The notes below the pieces were generated by a model. That model did no database searches, had not been told where the DNA came from, and saw only the letters and a program-made list of their open reading frames with translations. Shown one piece after another: positions 10,022 through 19,435 of a stretch of DNA of 64,000 nt (position 1 is the first letter of the stretch; each line of letters begins with the position of its first letter). Where the stretch lies: positions 25,557 through 89,556 of the forward strand of contig JAJDER010000178.1 of assembly GCA_029259725.1 (NCBI GenBank), given 5' to 3'. Position numbers and translations under genes: made by a program. The stretch comes from Planctomycetota bacterium. GTDB taxonomy: Bacteria; Planctomycetota; B15-G4.

Positions 10022-10118
10022 GGTTGCGCCCCCAGCGCGTGCTTGCTCGTGTGTGTGGTCGAATCACGGGCCCGCTCCGTGCCCCGGAGCGGACCCGCGG
10101 GTGTCCTCTTGCTTCGAT

Positions 10119-11813
10119 TCAGTGGCCTGCGCGTCCGGTCTGCGGCGGACCTGCGGTCGCCGGCGCGGGCTTGGAGATGGTCACGCGCTGCATGGTCGTG
10201 ACGCCGTACACGTGCGTGGACTGGCCGTCGGGCCAGACCAGTTCGAGATCCACGGCTCCGGCGTACTGGCCGAGCCCGAACCAGGCGCGCGTCGGCGCCT
10301 GCGACATGAACTGGTCGCTGCACTCGAGCTCGCGCAGGTAGCGGGTGTTGCCCGGGATCGTGAGCGTGATCCGCGTGCCCACGGCGTGACTGTTGGTGCC
10401 GCCGGTGCGGGCCTCGATCTCGATCCAGCGACCGACCGTGGCCGGGTCGTTCTTCCACAACTGGAGACCCACGTCGTTGCTGGAGGTGAGCACGTCGAGG
10501 GCGCCGTCGCGGTTGTAGTCGAAGACCACGAGCCCGCGTCCCTGCTGGTCCTCGACGAGCCCCATGGAGGCGGCCTCGTCGGTGAAGTTGCCGAAGCCGT
10601 CGTTCATGAAGGCGCGGGTGGTGTCGAACAGGTACTCGGGGTAGGTCGGCTCCATCGGCCAGCCGTTGGTGTGGAGCAGGTCCAGGAAGCGGTTGTTGTC
10701 GATGTCCGCCCACTGCGCGCCCCAGCCCCAGCCGCCGTCGCGCACGCCGGCGGCATCGGTGCCGTCGGTGAAGGTGCCGTCGCCGTTGTTGACGTAGAGG
10801 CGGTTGCCGGACCAGCCCCAGTTGGGCTCCGGCAGCGGGCCGACGTCGTTGTAGATGGCCGAGACGAAGACGTCGAGGTCGTTGTCGCCGTCGAAGTCGG
10901 CGATGGTCGAACCCATGCCGTTCTCGTCGGTGCCGAATCCGGCCGCGACCGTCGTGTTGACGAAGGTCATGTTCCCGTCGTTGCGCAGCAGCGTGCTCGT
11001 GTCGAAGTCGCCGGCCCAGAGCACGTCCTTGTCTCCGTCACCGTCGATGTCCACGATGTGCGGCGAGAAGCCATGCGCCCAGTTGGCCGGGTCCGTCTTG
11101 ATGTTGACCGGCGTGCGGTCCCTGAAGGTGCCGTCACCCTGGTTGAGCAGCATGTTGATCGGACGCGGGCCGTCGTGCGGCAAGGACCAGCTGACGCCGA
11201 CGAGATCCACCAGGCCGTCACCGTTGATGTCGCCGGCCGCGACGCCCCAGTAGCCGCTGTCGAGCAGGCCGGCTTCCTCGGCGGACTCGGTGAAGGTGCC
11301 GTCGCCGTCGTTGCGCCAGAAGTAGTTGCGGTGGAACTGGAGCTTGGGACCCGGACTGAGGTCGACGCCGGCCGGCGAGTTGGGTCCGGTGAGCGTGCCT
11401 CCGCCGGGCAGCATCGCCACCGGGCCGGGGTAGACGTCCTCGATCGTGGTGAGCAGCAGGTCGAGGTCGCCGTCGTCGTCCGCGTCGAACCACAGCGCCT
11501 GCGCGCCGGAGGCCATGACACCCACGCCTGCGGCCTCGGTCACGTCGATGAACGCGCCGCGCTGGTCGTTGCGGAACAGCTTCGTCGACTGACCGCTCCC
11601 GCCGTGCCAGAAGATGTCGTCCCAGCCGTCGCCGTCGTAGTCACCCACGGCCACGCTGTCCGTCATGATCTGGAAGTGAGCGGTCAGGGGCGCGACCACG
11701 TGGGCCCCGCCGAGACCTGAGTCATTGGTGACGTCGGTGAAGCTCTGCGCGGAGAGACCGGTGGTCAATGCGAGAGCGGCGGTACCGACGCAAGAGAGGC
11801 GGGTCCACGCCAT
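10119..11813 (-). CDS. CRTAC1-like FG-GAP/ASPIC-UnbV secreted protein
   Basis: Start MAWTRLSCVGTAALALTTGLSAQSFTDVTNDSGLGG; same architecture as 5481-7103; ends WPDGQSTHVYGVTTMQRVTISKPAP. Confidence 0.88.
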   Translation of the reverse strand: MAWTRLSCVGTAALALTTGLSAQSFTDVTNDSGLGGAHVVAPLTAHFQIMTDSVAVGDYDGDGWDDIFWHGGSGQSTKLFRNDQRGAFIDVTEAAGVGVMASGAQALWFDADDDGDLDLLLTTIEDVYPGPVAMLPGGGTLTGPNSPAGVDLSPGPKLQFHRNYFWRNDGDGTFTESAEEAGLLDSGYWGVAAGDINGDGLVDLVGVSWSLPHDGPRPINMLLNQGDGTFRDRTPVNIKTDPANWAHGFSPHIVDIDGDGDKDVLWAGDFDTSTLLRNDGNMTFVNTTVAAGFGTDENGMGSTIADFDGDNDLDVFVSAIYNDVGPLPEPNWGWSGNRLYVNNGDGTFTDGTDAAGVRDGGWGWGAQWADIDNNRFLDLLHTNGWPMEPTYPEYLFDTTRAFMNDGFGNFTDEAASMGLVEDQQGRGLVVFDYNRDGALDVLTSSNDVGLQLWKNDPATVGRWIEIEARTGGTNSHAVGTRITLTIPGNTRYLRELECSDQFMSQAPTRAWFGLGQYAGAVDLELVWPDGQSTHVYGVTTMQRVTISKPAPATAGPPQTGRAGH

Positions 11814-12192
11814 GGTGATGTTCCTCCTGCCCGTTCCGCCGGGGAACGCGAGAAGCGCCCGGCGGGGTGTCATGCCTGATGGTCCGAAGGCTTGGTTGCC
11901 CGAAGCCCTGGTCGAGTTGCCCGAACGATGCGGAGGCCCGGGGAGGGTCCGCATATGGCCTACAGCCTATCTCAGACTCAATGAACCGGCGACTGCATCC
12001 TCGACGCGGTCGACGGGAGGGCCGTCAGCGGCAGGGTCCGGCGGCAGGGATCGGCGGCACCGGCACACCCGTCCTCGCCGGAAGAGGCCCTCCGGCACGC
12101 TTTCGAAGACACACCGGGTCCCGCGCCCTCGCTGCCCGTTCAGGCCTGCTTCGAAGAAGCCGGCGTCCCGGACCCGACTCTCGGAACCGGAA

Positions 12193-13596
12193 TCAGAACT
12201 GGAAGTAGACGAAGGGGGTGTAGCCCGCGGCGCAGAACGGCAGGACCAGACCGAAGGCCAGCCCGTAGACGACCGAGAACGCCGGGTCCGAGAGCGACCG
12301 GAACGAGGGTGCCAGCCAGCGCCGGGACATGGCCACGTGGGTCACGGAGAAGGCCGCGATCAGCGCCCACCAGAGTGTCGGGATCGTCTGCGGGTTCAGC
12401 ATGCCTCGACCGGCCTCGATCACGCCCACCAGCCCGAGGTAGTAATTCCCGGCGATGCCCAGGTCCGCGGCGCGGAAGGGGACGAACGAGAGCACCACGA
12501 TGCCCGCCGCGTAGGGCAAACCGAGCACCGAGAGCCTCCCGAAGCTGCGCCCGCGCAGCAGCCGTTCGACCACCAGGAAGGCCCCGTGGTAGAGCCCCCA
12601 CAGGACGAACCGGGCGTCGGCGCCGTGCCACAACCCGCACAGGAAGAACACGATCAGCAGGTTCACGTAGATCCGCACGGGCCCCTTCTTGTTGCCGCCC
12701 AGGGGGATGTAGACGTAGTCGCGAAACCAGGTCGCGAGGCTGATGTGCCAGCGTTGCCAGAAGGCTGTGACGCTGCGGGAGAGCCAGGGGAAATCGAAGT
12801 TGAGGCCGAGTTCGTAGCCGAGCAGGCCCGCCGTGGCGATGGCCATGTCGCTGTACCCGGAGAAGTCGCAGTAGACCTGCAGCGCGCACAGCAGCAGCGC
12901 CAGCCAGCGCGCCGAGATCGCGAAGGCATCCGGGTTGGCGAAGACCTGGTCCACCACCGGCGCGACGTTGTCGGCGATGCAGGCCTTCTTGATGAACCCG
13001 AACAGGAACAGGGTCAGGCAGGGTCGCCAGGCGATCTCGCCCCAGCGCTTGATCGTCTCGAGTTGCGGCAGGAAGTCGGTGGCGCGCACGATCGGGCCGG
13101 CCACGAGCTGCGGGAAGAAGGCCACGAACACCGCGAAGTCACGTAGCGACGTGATCGGCGCGAGGATCCTGCGGTAGACGTCGATGGTGTAGCTGAGCGT
13201 CTGCAGCGTGTAGAAGCTGATGCCCACGGGCAGCACGACCGAGAGCGTCGCGAGCGGGAAGCCCAGCCCGATGCTCGTGAAGAACGCGTGACCCGACTCG
13301 ACGAAGAAGTCGTAGTACTTGAAGACACCCAGCAGGCCGAGGTTGGCGACGAGGCTCACCAGCAGCCAGCGGCGGCGGATGCCGGGGCGTTCCTCCGTGG
13401 CCAGCTTGAGTCCGACCACGTAGTCGATCACCGTCGACGCCGCGATCAGGGCCAGGAACCGGTAGTCCCAGCTGCCGTAGAACACGTAGCTGCAGACCAG
13501 CAGCCAGGTCTTGCGCCAGCCGTTGCGCGGCAGGGCCCAGTAGACGCCGAAGCACACGGCGAAGAAGACGAAGAACACCGCCTGGGTGAAGAGCAC
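12193..13596 (-). CDS. MBOAT family membrane O-acyltransferase (AlgI-like)
   Basis: 467 aa polytopic; FYGSWDYRFLALI, PVGISFYTLQTLSYTIDVYR, FWQRWHISLATWFRDYVYIPLGGNKKG, GLWHGADARFVLWGLYHG. Confidence 0.93.
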   Translation of the reverse strand: MLFTQAVFFVFFAVCFGVYWALPRNGWRKTWLLVCSYVFYGSWDYRFLALIAASTVIDYVVGLKLATEERPGIRRRWLLVSLVANLGLLGVFKYYDFFVESGHAFFTSIGLGFPLATLSVVLPVGISFYTLQTLSYTIDVYRRILAPITSLRDFAVFVAFFPQLVAGPIVRATDFLPQLETIKRWGEIAWRPCLTLFLFGFIKKACIADNVAPVVDQVFANPDAFAISARWLALLLCALQVYCDFSGYSDMAIATAGLLGYELGLNFDFPWLSRSVTAFWQRWHISLATWFRDYVYIPLGGNKKGPVRIYVNLLIVFFLCGLWHGADARFVLWGLYHGAFLVVERLLRGRSFGRLSVLGLPYAAGIVVLSFVPFRAADLGIAGNYYLGLVGVIEAGRGMLNPQTIPTLWWALIAAFSVTHVAMSRRWLAPSFRSLSDPAFSVVYGLAFGLVLPFCAAGYTPFVYFQF

Positions 13597-13602
13597 GGCC
13601 GG

Positions 13603-14703
13603 TCAGCCCTCCTCTTCGAGCAGCTCGACGATCTGATCGGCGAACAGACGACTGAAGAGCACGGCGGCTTCGGTGGTGAGGTGGTTGACGTCGTAGCGCC
13701 GCTCCAGCTCGTACAGCTCGGGGTACGCGTCCGGCTGGTCGAAACGCAGCAGCTCGGGCAGGTGACCCTCTTCGTGCAACGCCGTGACCACCGGGAGCGT
13801 GATCGAGTTCGGGGGCATCACGTAGATGACCCGGATGCCCGCCGCCGTGAGCCGCTCGAGTTGCCGCCGTTGCGCGTCGAGGTGCCAGATCTCCGCGGGG
13901 AAGCGCTTGCGCAGGTCGGCTCGCAGTTGGCGCAGACGGCCGAGGTACTCGTTCGGATCGGCGCGATGCCGCTGCCCGGCGGCCCGCAGGCCCGGTTGCC
14001 AGACGCTGCTCATGCCCTGGAAGCCGGCGCCCGTGTCCATCTGGCCGTCCGCGAACTGCGACGCCGGGCCATGGCCGAGGAGGTCCTTCAGGATGCGCGC
14101 GCCCTGGCCGTAGGCCGTCTGGCGCCAGCCGAAGAGCCGCAGGTGGATCTGGATCATGTTGAGCCGCGCGACCAGCGAACCGTCCATGCCCCAGGCCGCA
14201 TCGATGGCCGAGAGCGTCTGCTCCGTCGAGTGCCACCACACGCTGCGCTCGGTGAAACGGTTGCGCTTGGTGATGAACGGGTCGTAGGCGCGCGGTTCGA
14301 TGAACACGAAGCGCAGTTGCTGCCCGGGGAACTCGAGCAGCGACGCGAGCATGTCGTCGATCTCGTAGCCCTTCATGCCCTCGCCGCCGAGGTTGAACGA
14401 ACGCAGCGAGATGCCGCGCTCGGCCAGTCGCTTGTCGATGACGCGCGGGGCGAACGAGCGCCAGACCATGCTGGAGCCGACGAACACGGCGTCGTATTTC
14501 GCGATGTGCTCCTCGAGGTAGGCCATCTTCTCGGAGACCGAGAAGCCGGCCGGGCGCGGCATCAGCCCCGATGCCGTCAGGCTGACCGCCAGGAAGCTCG
14601 CCGCGAAGAGCCCGAACAGCCGGGCCAGCCGCGCGCCGGACACCGGCTCGAGCGCGGGCGCGGCCGGCGTCGGGACGTCGTGCGGAGTGGACTCGAGGGG
14701 CAT
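13603..14703 (-). CDS. SGNH-fold-like partner protein (AlgJ/AlgX-like role) paired with MBOAT acyltransferase
   Basis: 366 aa; one N-terminal TM, DAVFVGSSMVWRSFAP (GxS block) and C-terminal DVNHLTTEAAVLFSRLFA; 6 bp upstream of the MBOAT gene. Confidence 0.65.
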   Translation of the reverse strand: MPLESTPHDVPTPAAPALEPVSGARLARLFGLFAASFLAVSLTASGLMPRPAGFSVSEKMAYLEEHIAKYDAVFVGSSMVWRSFAPRVIDKRLAERGISLRSFNLGGEGMKGYEIDDMLASLLEFPGQQLRFVFIEPRAYDPFITKRNRFTERSVWWHSTEQTLSAIDAAWGMDGSLVARLNMIQIHLRLFGWRQTAYGQGARILKDLLGHGPASQFADGQMDTGAGFQGMSSVWQPGLRAAGQRHRADPNEYLGRLRQLRADLRKRFPAEIWHLDAQRRQLERLTAAGIRVIYVMPPNSITLPVVTALHEEGHLPELLRFDQPDAYPELYELERRYDVNHLTTEAAVLFSRLFADQIVELLEEEG

Positions 14704-14822
14704 GGCGGACCGGACCGGGGGACGGGACAGGGGAGTCTATCTTCGTCCTCGGGACGTTTCCCCCGCGCCTTCGCCCCGGACACCCATCGGCTAACATCCA
14801 CTCGGGCAAGAGGAGCACGACC

Positions 14823-15527
14823 ATGGCGGTCCTCACGGGGACGAGCGGCTTCAGCTACAAGGAGTGGAAGGGTTCCTTCTACCCGGCCGACGTCCGCGCC
14901 GAGGACATGCTCGCCGCCTACGCCGAGCGCCTCGGCGCCGTCGAGATCAACAACACCTTCTATCGCATGCCCAGGTCCGCCGTCCTGGAGGGCTGGGCCG
15001 AGCAGGTGCCGGAGGACTTCCGGTTCGCCATCAAGGCCTCGCGTCGGATCACGCACTTCTCGCGGCTGAAGGAGCCGGACGAACTCCTCGGCTACCTGCT
15101 CGCGGCCACGGCGCACCTCGGGAGCAAGCTCGGCACGCTCCTGTTCCAGCTCCCGCCGAACATGAAGGCCGACGTCGACCGACTCGCGACCTTCCTGGCG
15201 GCGCTGCCCGACGGCACCCCGGCCGCCTTCGAGTTCCGTCACCCGTCCTGGCACGACCAGGCGGTGTACGCGCTGCTGACCGAGCACGACTGCGCGCTGG
15301 TGACGAGCGAGTCGGACGAGGAGGACGAGCCGCCCGCCGTGGTGGCGACCGCGGGCTGGGGCTACCTGCGCCTGCGCCGCACCGACTACGACGAGGCGCG
15401 CCTCGCCGCCTGGAGATCGGTCATCGACGCGCAGGCGTGGAGCCACGCCTTCGTGTTCTTCAAGCACGAGGACGCGGGCGCCGGCCCGGCCCTCGCGGCG
15501 CGCATGGCCGCGCTGTTCGGCTCCTGA
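14823..15527 (+). CDS. DUF72 family protein (YecE-like)
   Basis: GTSGFSYKEWKGSFYP, AVEINNTFYRMP, FAIKASRRITHFSRLKEP, LLFQLPPNMK, FEFRHPSW, FVFFKHEDAG. Confidence 0.93.
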   Translation: MAVLTGTSGFSYKEWKGSFYPADVRAEDMLAAYAERLGAVEINNTFYRMPRSAVLEGWAEQVPEDFRFAIKASRRITHFSRLKEPDELLGYLLAATAHLGSKLGTLLFQLPPNMKADVDRLATFLAALPDGTPAAFEFRHPSWHDQAVYALLTEHDCALVTSESDEEDEPPAVVATAGWGYLRLRRTDYDEARLAAWRSVIDAQAWSHAFVFFKHEDAGAGPALAARMAALFGS

Positions 15528-16687
15528 GCAGCAGTGCCACGCCCACGAACGAGACGAGAAGCAGCTCGAAGCGCGTCGTCACCCGCCACAGCCTCGGGGC
15601 CGGTGAACAGGGTCACCTCCGCCACCAGGCCGGGGCCGAAGGCGAGGGCCACGCAGGGCCCGCGGGCCGCCGCTCGCCACAGCGCATCGAGCACGAAGAG
15701 CACCGTGGGCGAGGACATGTTGCCGTGACGGCGCAGCACCTCGCGCGAGGTGGCCAGGGCGTCCGGCCCGAGCCCGAGGGCACACTCCACTGCGCCGAGG
15801 ATGCGCGTGCCGCCGGGGTGCACGGCCCAGCAACCCACGTCGTCCACGCCCAGACCGGCCTCGGCCAGCCAGCGGGAGAGCCAGGGGCCGAGATGCTCGG
15901 CGAGCAGCGCCGGCACCCGCGCCGAGAGCCCCATGCGGAACCCGTGGTCCCCCACCGTCCACGTCATCAGCTCGGCGCTGTCCCGGAACAGATGACTCCC
16001 GCTTCGCGCGATCCGCCAGGGCCGCGGCATCGCGGCTGGCTCCGGCGCCGTACCGATCACCGCCGCCGCCGCGCCGTCGCCGAAGAGGGCGTTGGCCACG
16101 ACCTGTTCCTCGTCTTCCCAGCCGTGCTGCACGTGCACACTGCAGATCTCGGCGGCGACCAGCAGCACCCGCGCGTCGGGCTCGGCCTCCACGAACGCAC
16201 GAGCGACGCGCAGACCGTTGAGCGCTCCGTGGCAGCCCATGAAGCCGATGTGCGTGCGCTGCACCGAGGGCGACAGGTCCAGATCGCGGATCAGCAGCTG
16301 ATCGATCCCGGGCGCGCCGAAACCGGTGCAAGAGACCGTCACCAGATGAGTCATGCGGGACACGGCGACGTCGGCACGCTCGAGCGCCTCGGACGCCGCC
16401 GCGACGGCCAGGGGGCCGGCCACCTCGGCGTAGAGGGCCATCCGCGCCGCCGTGCCCGGCCCGTGCTCCGCCGTCGGGTCGGCGCCGGACGGCCAGGGGC
16501 TCGCGGAGCCCGGATCGAAGACGGCCGTCCGGCGGGTCTCGATCCCCGTGCGTCGATACAGCGCCCGGACGCCGCGCTCCTGTTCGGGCGGCAAGGGCGA
16601 GAGGCGCGTCATCAGCGCCAGGGCGGCGGCGCGATCGAGCTCCTGGGCCGGCACGGCGCGTCCCAGGCCGAGCAGGTACGCGCTCAC
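15386..16687 (-). CDS. Type III polyketide synthase (chalcone/stilbene synthase family), GTG start
   Basis: Catalytic triad contexts VTVSCTGFGAPGIDQLL (Cys), CWAVHPGGTRIL (His), RRHGNMSSPT (Asn); GFMGCHGALNGLRVA. Extra ~72 aa after the usual FGPGLVAEVTLF end. Confidence 0.92.
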   Translation of the reverse strand: MSAYLLGLGRAVPAQELDRAAALALMTRLSPLPPEQERGVRALYRRTGIETRRTAVFDPGSASPWPSGADPTAEHGPGTAARMALYAEVAGPLAVAAASEALERADVAVSRMTHLVTVSCTGFGAPGIDQLLIRDLDLSPSVQRTHIGFMGCHGALNGLRVARAFVEAEPDARVLLVAAEICSVHVQHGWEDEEQVVANALFGDGAAAAVIGTAPEPAAMPRPWRIARSGSHLFRDSAELMTWTVGDHGFRMGLSARVPALLAEHLGPWLSRWLAEAGLGVDDVGCWAVHPGGTRILGAVECALGLGPDALATSREVLRRHGNMSSPTVLFVLDALWRAAARGPCVALAFGPGLVAEVTLFTGPEAVAGDDALRAASRLVRGRGTAAQEPNSAAMRAARAGPAPASSCLKNTKAWLHACASMTDLQAARRASS

Positions 16688-17895
16688 GGGGTCACCCGCC
16701 GACCGTATCCATGGCGCACGAGTGCGCGCGCAACCCGCGGACGCGCCGCCAGTCCGAGCAGGGCCGCGGTCCACCGGGGTCGACGCAGCACGGCGCCCAT
16801 CAGGCCGCAGGCGAAGCGGCGCGCACCCACCCGACGTCGCAGGCCACGGACGTAGTTCCGCCCGAGCCGCGGGTTCCAGGCTGCCCCGCACCGCGCGAGC
16901 AGCAGAGCCTCTTGCACCGCCGGGAGCACTTCGAGGGCCGAGGCCAGGGCCCAGCCCATGCCCTCCCCGGTGAAGGGCTCCACGTATCCCGAGCGGTCAC
17001 CGATCAGGAAGGCCCAGGGCGCCGCCAGCCGCGTCGGCCGCCGCGTCAGCGCGGGCGTCCCGGTCCAGCGTGCGCCCGCCAGCTCGGGCAGGTCGAGGCC
17101 CGCCGCCACGAGGATCGATGCCGCCCGGACGCCGACCCAACCGGCCGGGTGCGGCTCGGGACGAGCCAGCGCCGCGGCGACGCTCGCGCGCCCATCCTCC
17201 AGGCGCGCGATGCCGACGTAGCCACCGGCTCCGCAGGCCATGACCAGCTGCGCCTCGCCCAGGCCGGCACCCGCGAGCCGCGACGCGTCGATGAGCGTTC
17301 CCGCGCCGAGGCGTGAGTGGCGCACGGTGCGCACCGGGATCTCGTCGGCGAGCAGGCCCCCGGCGAGGCCGTCCCCGACGAGCACCACCCGCGCATGTTG
17401 CGACCAGCACATACCGTCGCGTTCCAGCTGCAGGCGTCGACCGCCGGGATGCACGGCGGCGGCGCGCACCCGCGTGCCGTCGAGGAAACGGGCACCGGCG
17501 GCCACGGCCTCCTCGGTCAGCGCCGCATCCAGCGCCGACCGCGAGACCGTCACGAGCGACGGGAGCGCGAACGTGCGCCGTGCGCCCGGCGTGCGCACCT
17601 CGACCTGCGCGACGCGCCGCCCCCCGAGCCGGTCGGGCAGCTCGCCGAGGCCGACGTGGTTCAGGCGCGAGAGTGCATCGGGATGCAGGCAGCAGCCGCA
17701 GACCTTGTCGCGCGGGAAGCGCGCGGCGTCGAACAGCATCACGGACAGCCCGGAACGTGCCAGCTCGCGGGCCGCCAGCGCCCCGGCAGGACCAGCCCCG
17801 ACGACGGCGACATCGCAACCGGCGACCTCGCAGCCGGTGCCATCGCGCGCGTCGGGGTTCGAGCGCTCCGTGGGCGGCGACGTCGGTTCCGTCAC
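16684..17895 (-). CDS. FAD-dependent oxidoreductase (geranylgeranyl-reductase / monooxygenase-like), GTG start
   Basis: CDVAVVGAGPAGALAARELARSGLSVMLFDAARFPRDKVCGCCLHPDAL; FLIGDRSGYVEPFTGEGMGWALASA; GTGA overlap with both neighbours. Confidence 0.88.
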   Translation of the reverse strand: MTEPTSPPTERSNPDARDGTGCEVAGCDVAVVGAGPAGALAARELARSGLSVMLFDAARFPRDKVCGCCLHPDALSRLNHVGLGELPDRLGGRRVAQVEVRTPGARRTFALPSLVTVSRSALDAALTEEAVAAGARFLDGTRVRAAAVHPGGRRLQLERDGMCWSQHARVVLVGDGLAGGLLADEIPVRTVRHSRLGAGTLIDASRLAGAGLGEAQLVMACGAGGYVGIARLEDGRASVAAALARPEPHPAGWVGVRAASILVAAGLDLPELAGARWTGTPALTRRPTRLAAPWAFLIGDRSGYVEPFTGEGMGWALASALEVLPAVQEALLLARCGAAWNPRLGRNYVRGLRRRVGARRFACGLMGAVLRRPRWTAALLGLAARPRVARALVRHGYGRRVTP

Positions 17896-18674
17896 GGGGC
17901 GGCCTCGGCGGGAATCCGACCCGTGCCCGTCGCGGAACCGGAAGGGAGGGCCCGGCCAGGTGCCCGCAGCAGGAAGCGCGCGGGCCAGCCGCAGGCCACC
18001 CTCGCGCCGGAGAGCCCCGCCTCCCGGGCCAGCGCCTCGACCTCGTCGGCGGAGAACGCGCCCTCCACGGACAACAGGGCATCGGCCCGCACCACGGGCG
18101 AGCGGGTCAGCAGCCGCGAGCCGAGCCAGGCCAGGATCCAGCCGCGTCGGCACCGCAGCAGGTCGTGCACGAGCACACCGACTCGCGCCGCCGTCGCCAT
18201 GCGCCGCAGCAGTCCGCGGGCGTCTCCCTCGTCGAGGTGGTGCAGCAGCAGCGAGCACAGCACCACGTCGAAGTCGGAGCCGTCCTCGTCGAGGGGCAGG
18301 GCGTCGGTCACATCGTGCTCGGTCACGAGGACATCGAGGCCTGCCGCGGCAGCCTGTCGGCGGGTGCGCGCCACGGCGAAGGCGCTGCGATCGCAGCCGG
18401 CGAGGCGCAGGGGCAGGCCGGAACGCCGCGCCCCGCGCCCGAGATCCGCGAGCAGGTCTCCGCCGCCGCAGCCCACGTCGAGCACGCGCAACGGGCGGTC
18501 CAGCTCCAGCGCCCAGGGTCGCAGCGCGTCCAGGATCGTGACAGCCGAGCGAGAGATCCGCTGCAACCGTGCCAGGCCCACGAGCGCCGCCTCGTGCAGG
18601 GCCGGGTCGAGGGACGGGCGATCCATCCACTCGTCCTGCCGACGGCGGCGCGTGAGATCGGGGAGCGGCAACAC
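17892..18674 (-). CDS. Class I SAM-dependent methyltransferase (likely GTG start at 18674)
   Basis: RVLDVGCGGGDLLADLGRGA, DVVLCSLLLHHLDEGDARGLLRRM motifs; stop overlaps the FAD gene start. Confidence 0.85.
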   Translation of the reverse strand: MLPLPDLTRRRRQDEWMDRPSLDPALHEAALVGLARLQRISRSAVTILDALRPWALELDRPLRVLDVGCGGGDLLADLGRGARRSGLPLRLAGCDRSAFAVARTRRQAAAAGLDVLVTEHDVTDALPLDEDGSDFDVVLCSLLLHHLDEGDARGLLRRMATAARVGVLVHDLLRCRRGWILAWLGSRLLTRSPVVRADALLSVEGAFSADEVEALAREAGLSGARVACGWPARFLLRAPGRALPSGSATGTGRIPAEAAP

Positions 18675-18923
18675 GGGCGCAGCATAGCGTGGTGCCCAGG
18701 CCGTCCTGCATCGGCCCGGAACATCCGTTCCCGGCACCGGCGCGCGCGTCCGCTTCCGGGACGACGGACACACAGCGCCAACACCCTCTCTCCGCCACCG
18801 TTACGTCAGCACGCGGTCTCGCAAAAACAGGGACTCGCGCTGCGCCCCTTTCGGGGACGGCAGTAGGATCGGGAACCGTCACGTCGGGAATCCGCGCCCA
18901 CCAAGATCGGATGGAGGAACAAG

Positions 18924-19298
18924 ATGCTGAAGAAGCTGGCCATCGTCGCCGCCGTGCTGCTCGCCTTCGGAGCGACGCAGGCGTTCGCCACCCCCGCACC
19001 CTTCTGCTGGGACAACACGGACCAGGTCATCAAGAAGCTGAAGCGCCTCGACCTGAACACCGAACAGCTCAAGGACGTGTTCGTCTACCAGGAAGCGCAC
19101 CGCGACGTCATGAAGCGCGCGCACACCGAAGGTCTCGGCTGCCGCGTCCACGAGAACCACGAGGCCCAGTTCGTGAAGCAGTCGGTGGGCGTCCTCACGG
19201 ACGAGCAGTTCGAGAAGTACACCGGTCGCGAGCGCAACGAGGAAGAGGTCCTCATCTACGACAACTACCTGCTGGTCAAGGAGGTCGCGGCACTCTAG
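18924..19298 (+). CDS. Small secreted protein of unknown function
   Basis: 124 aa; clear signal peptide MLKKLAIVAAVLLAFGATQAFA, helical mature region. Confidence 0.65.
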   Translation: MLKKLAIVAAVLLAFGATQAFATPAPFCWDNTDQVIKKLKRLDLNTEQLKDVFVYQEAHRDVMKRAHTEGLGCRVHENHEAQFVKQSVGVLTDEQFEKYTGRERNEEEVLIYDNYLLVKEVAAL

Positions 19299-19435
19299 GC
19301 GCAGATCGCCGAGCTCTAGGCGGCGTTGGCCAAGGTCTCGGCCGGCCGCTGAGTCGCACCCCTGATCCGGCTCCGCCGGACCCTCGCGGGCGCAGTGCGG
19401 GAGGTTCCCGGACTGCGCCCGCGCTGCATGCGCCC

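Noticed and set aside
9393-11720. 775-aa plus-strand ORF
   Set aside because: Spans two antisense FG-GAP genes and the promoter between them; no recognisable motifs.
13288-15069. 593-aa plus-strand ORF
   Set aside because: Antisense to the MBOAT and SGNH-like genes and overlapping the DUF72 start in another frame.
16684-18999. Full 771-aa ORF as a single fused protein
   Set aside because: Its N-terminal half is antisense-frame filler over the methyltransferase gene; the GTG at 17895 coupled to the upstream stop is a better start.
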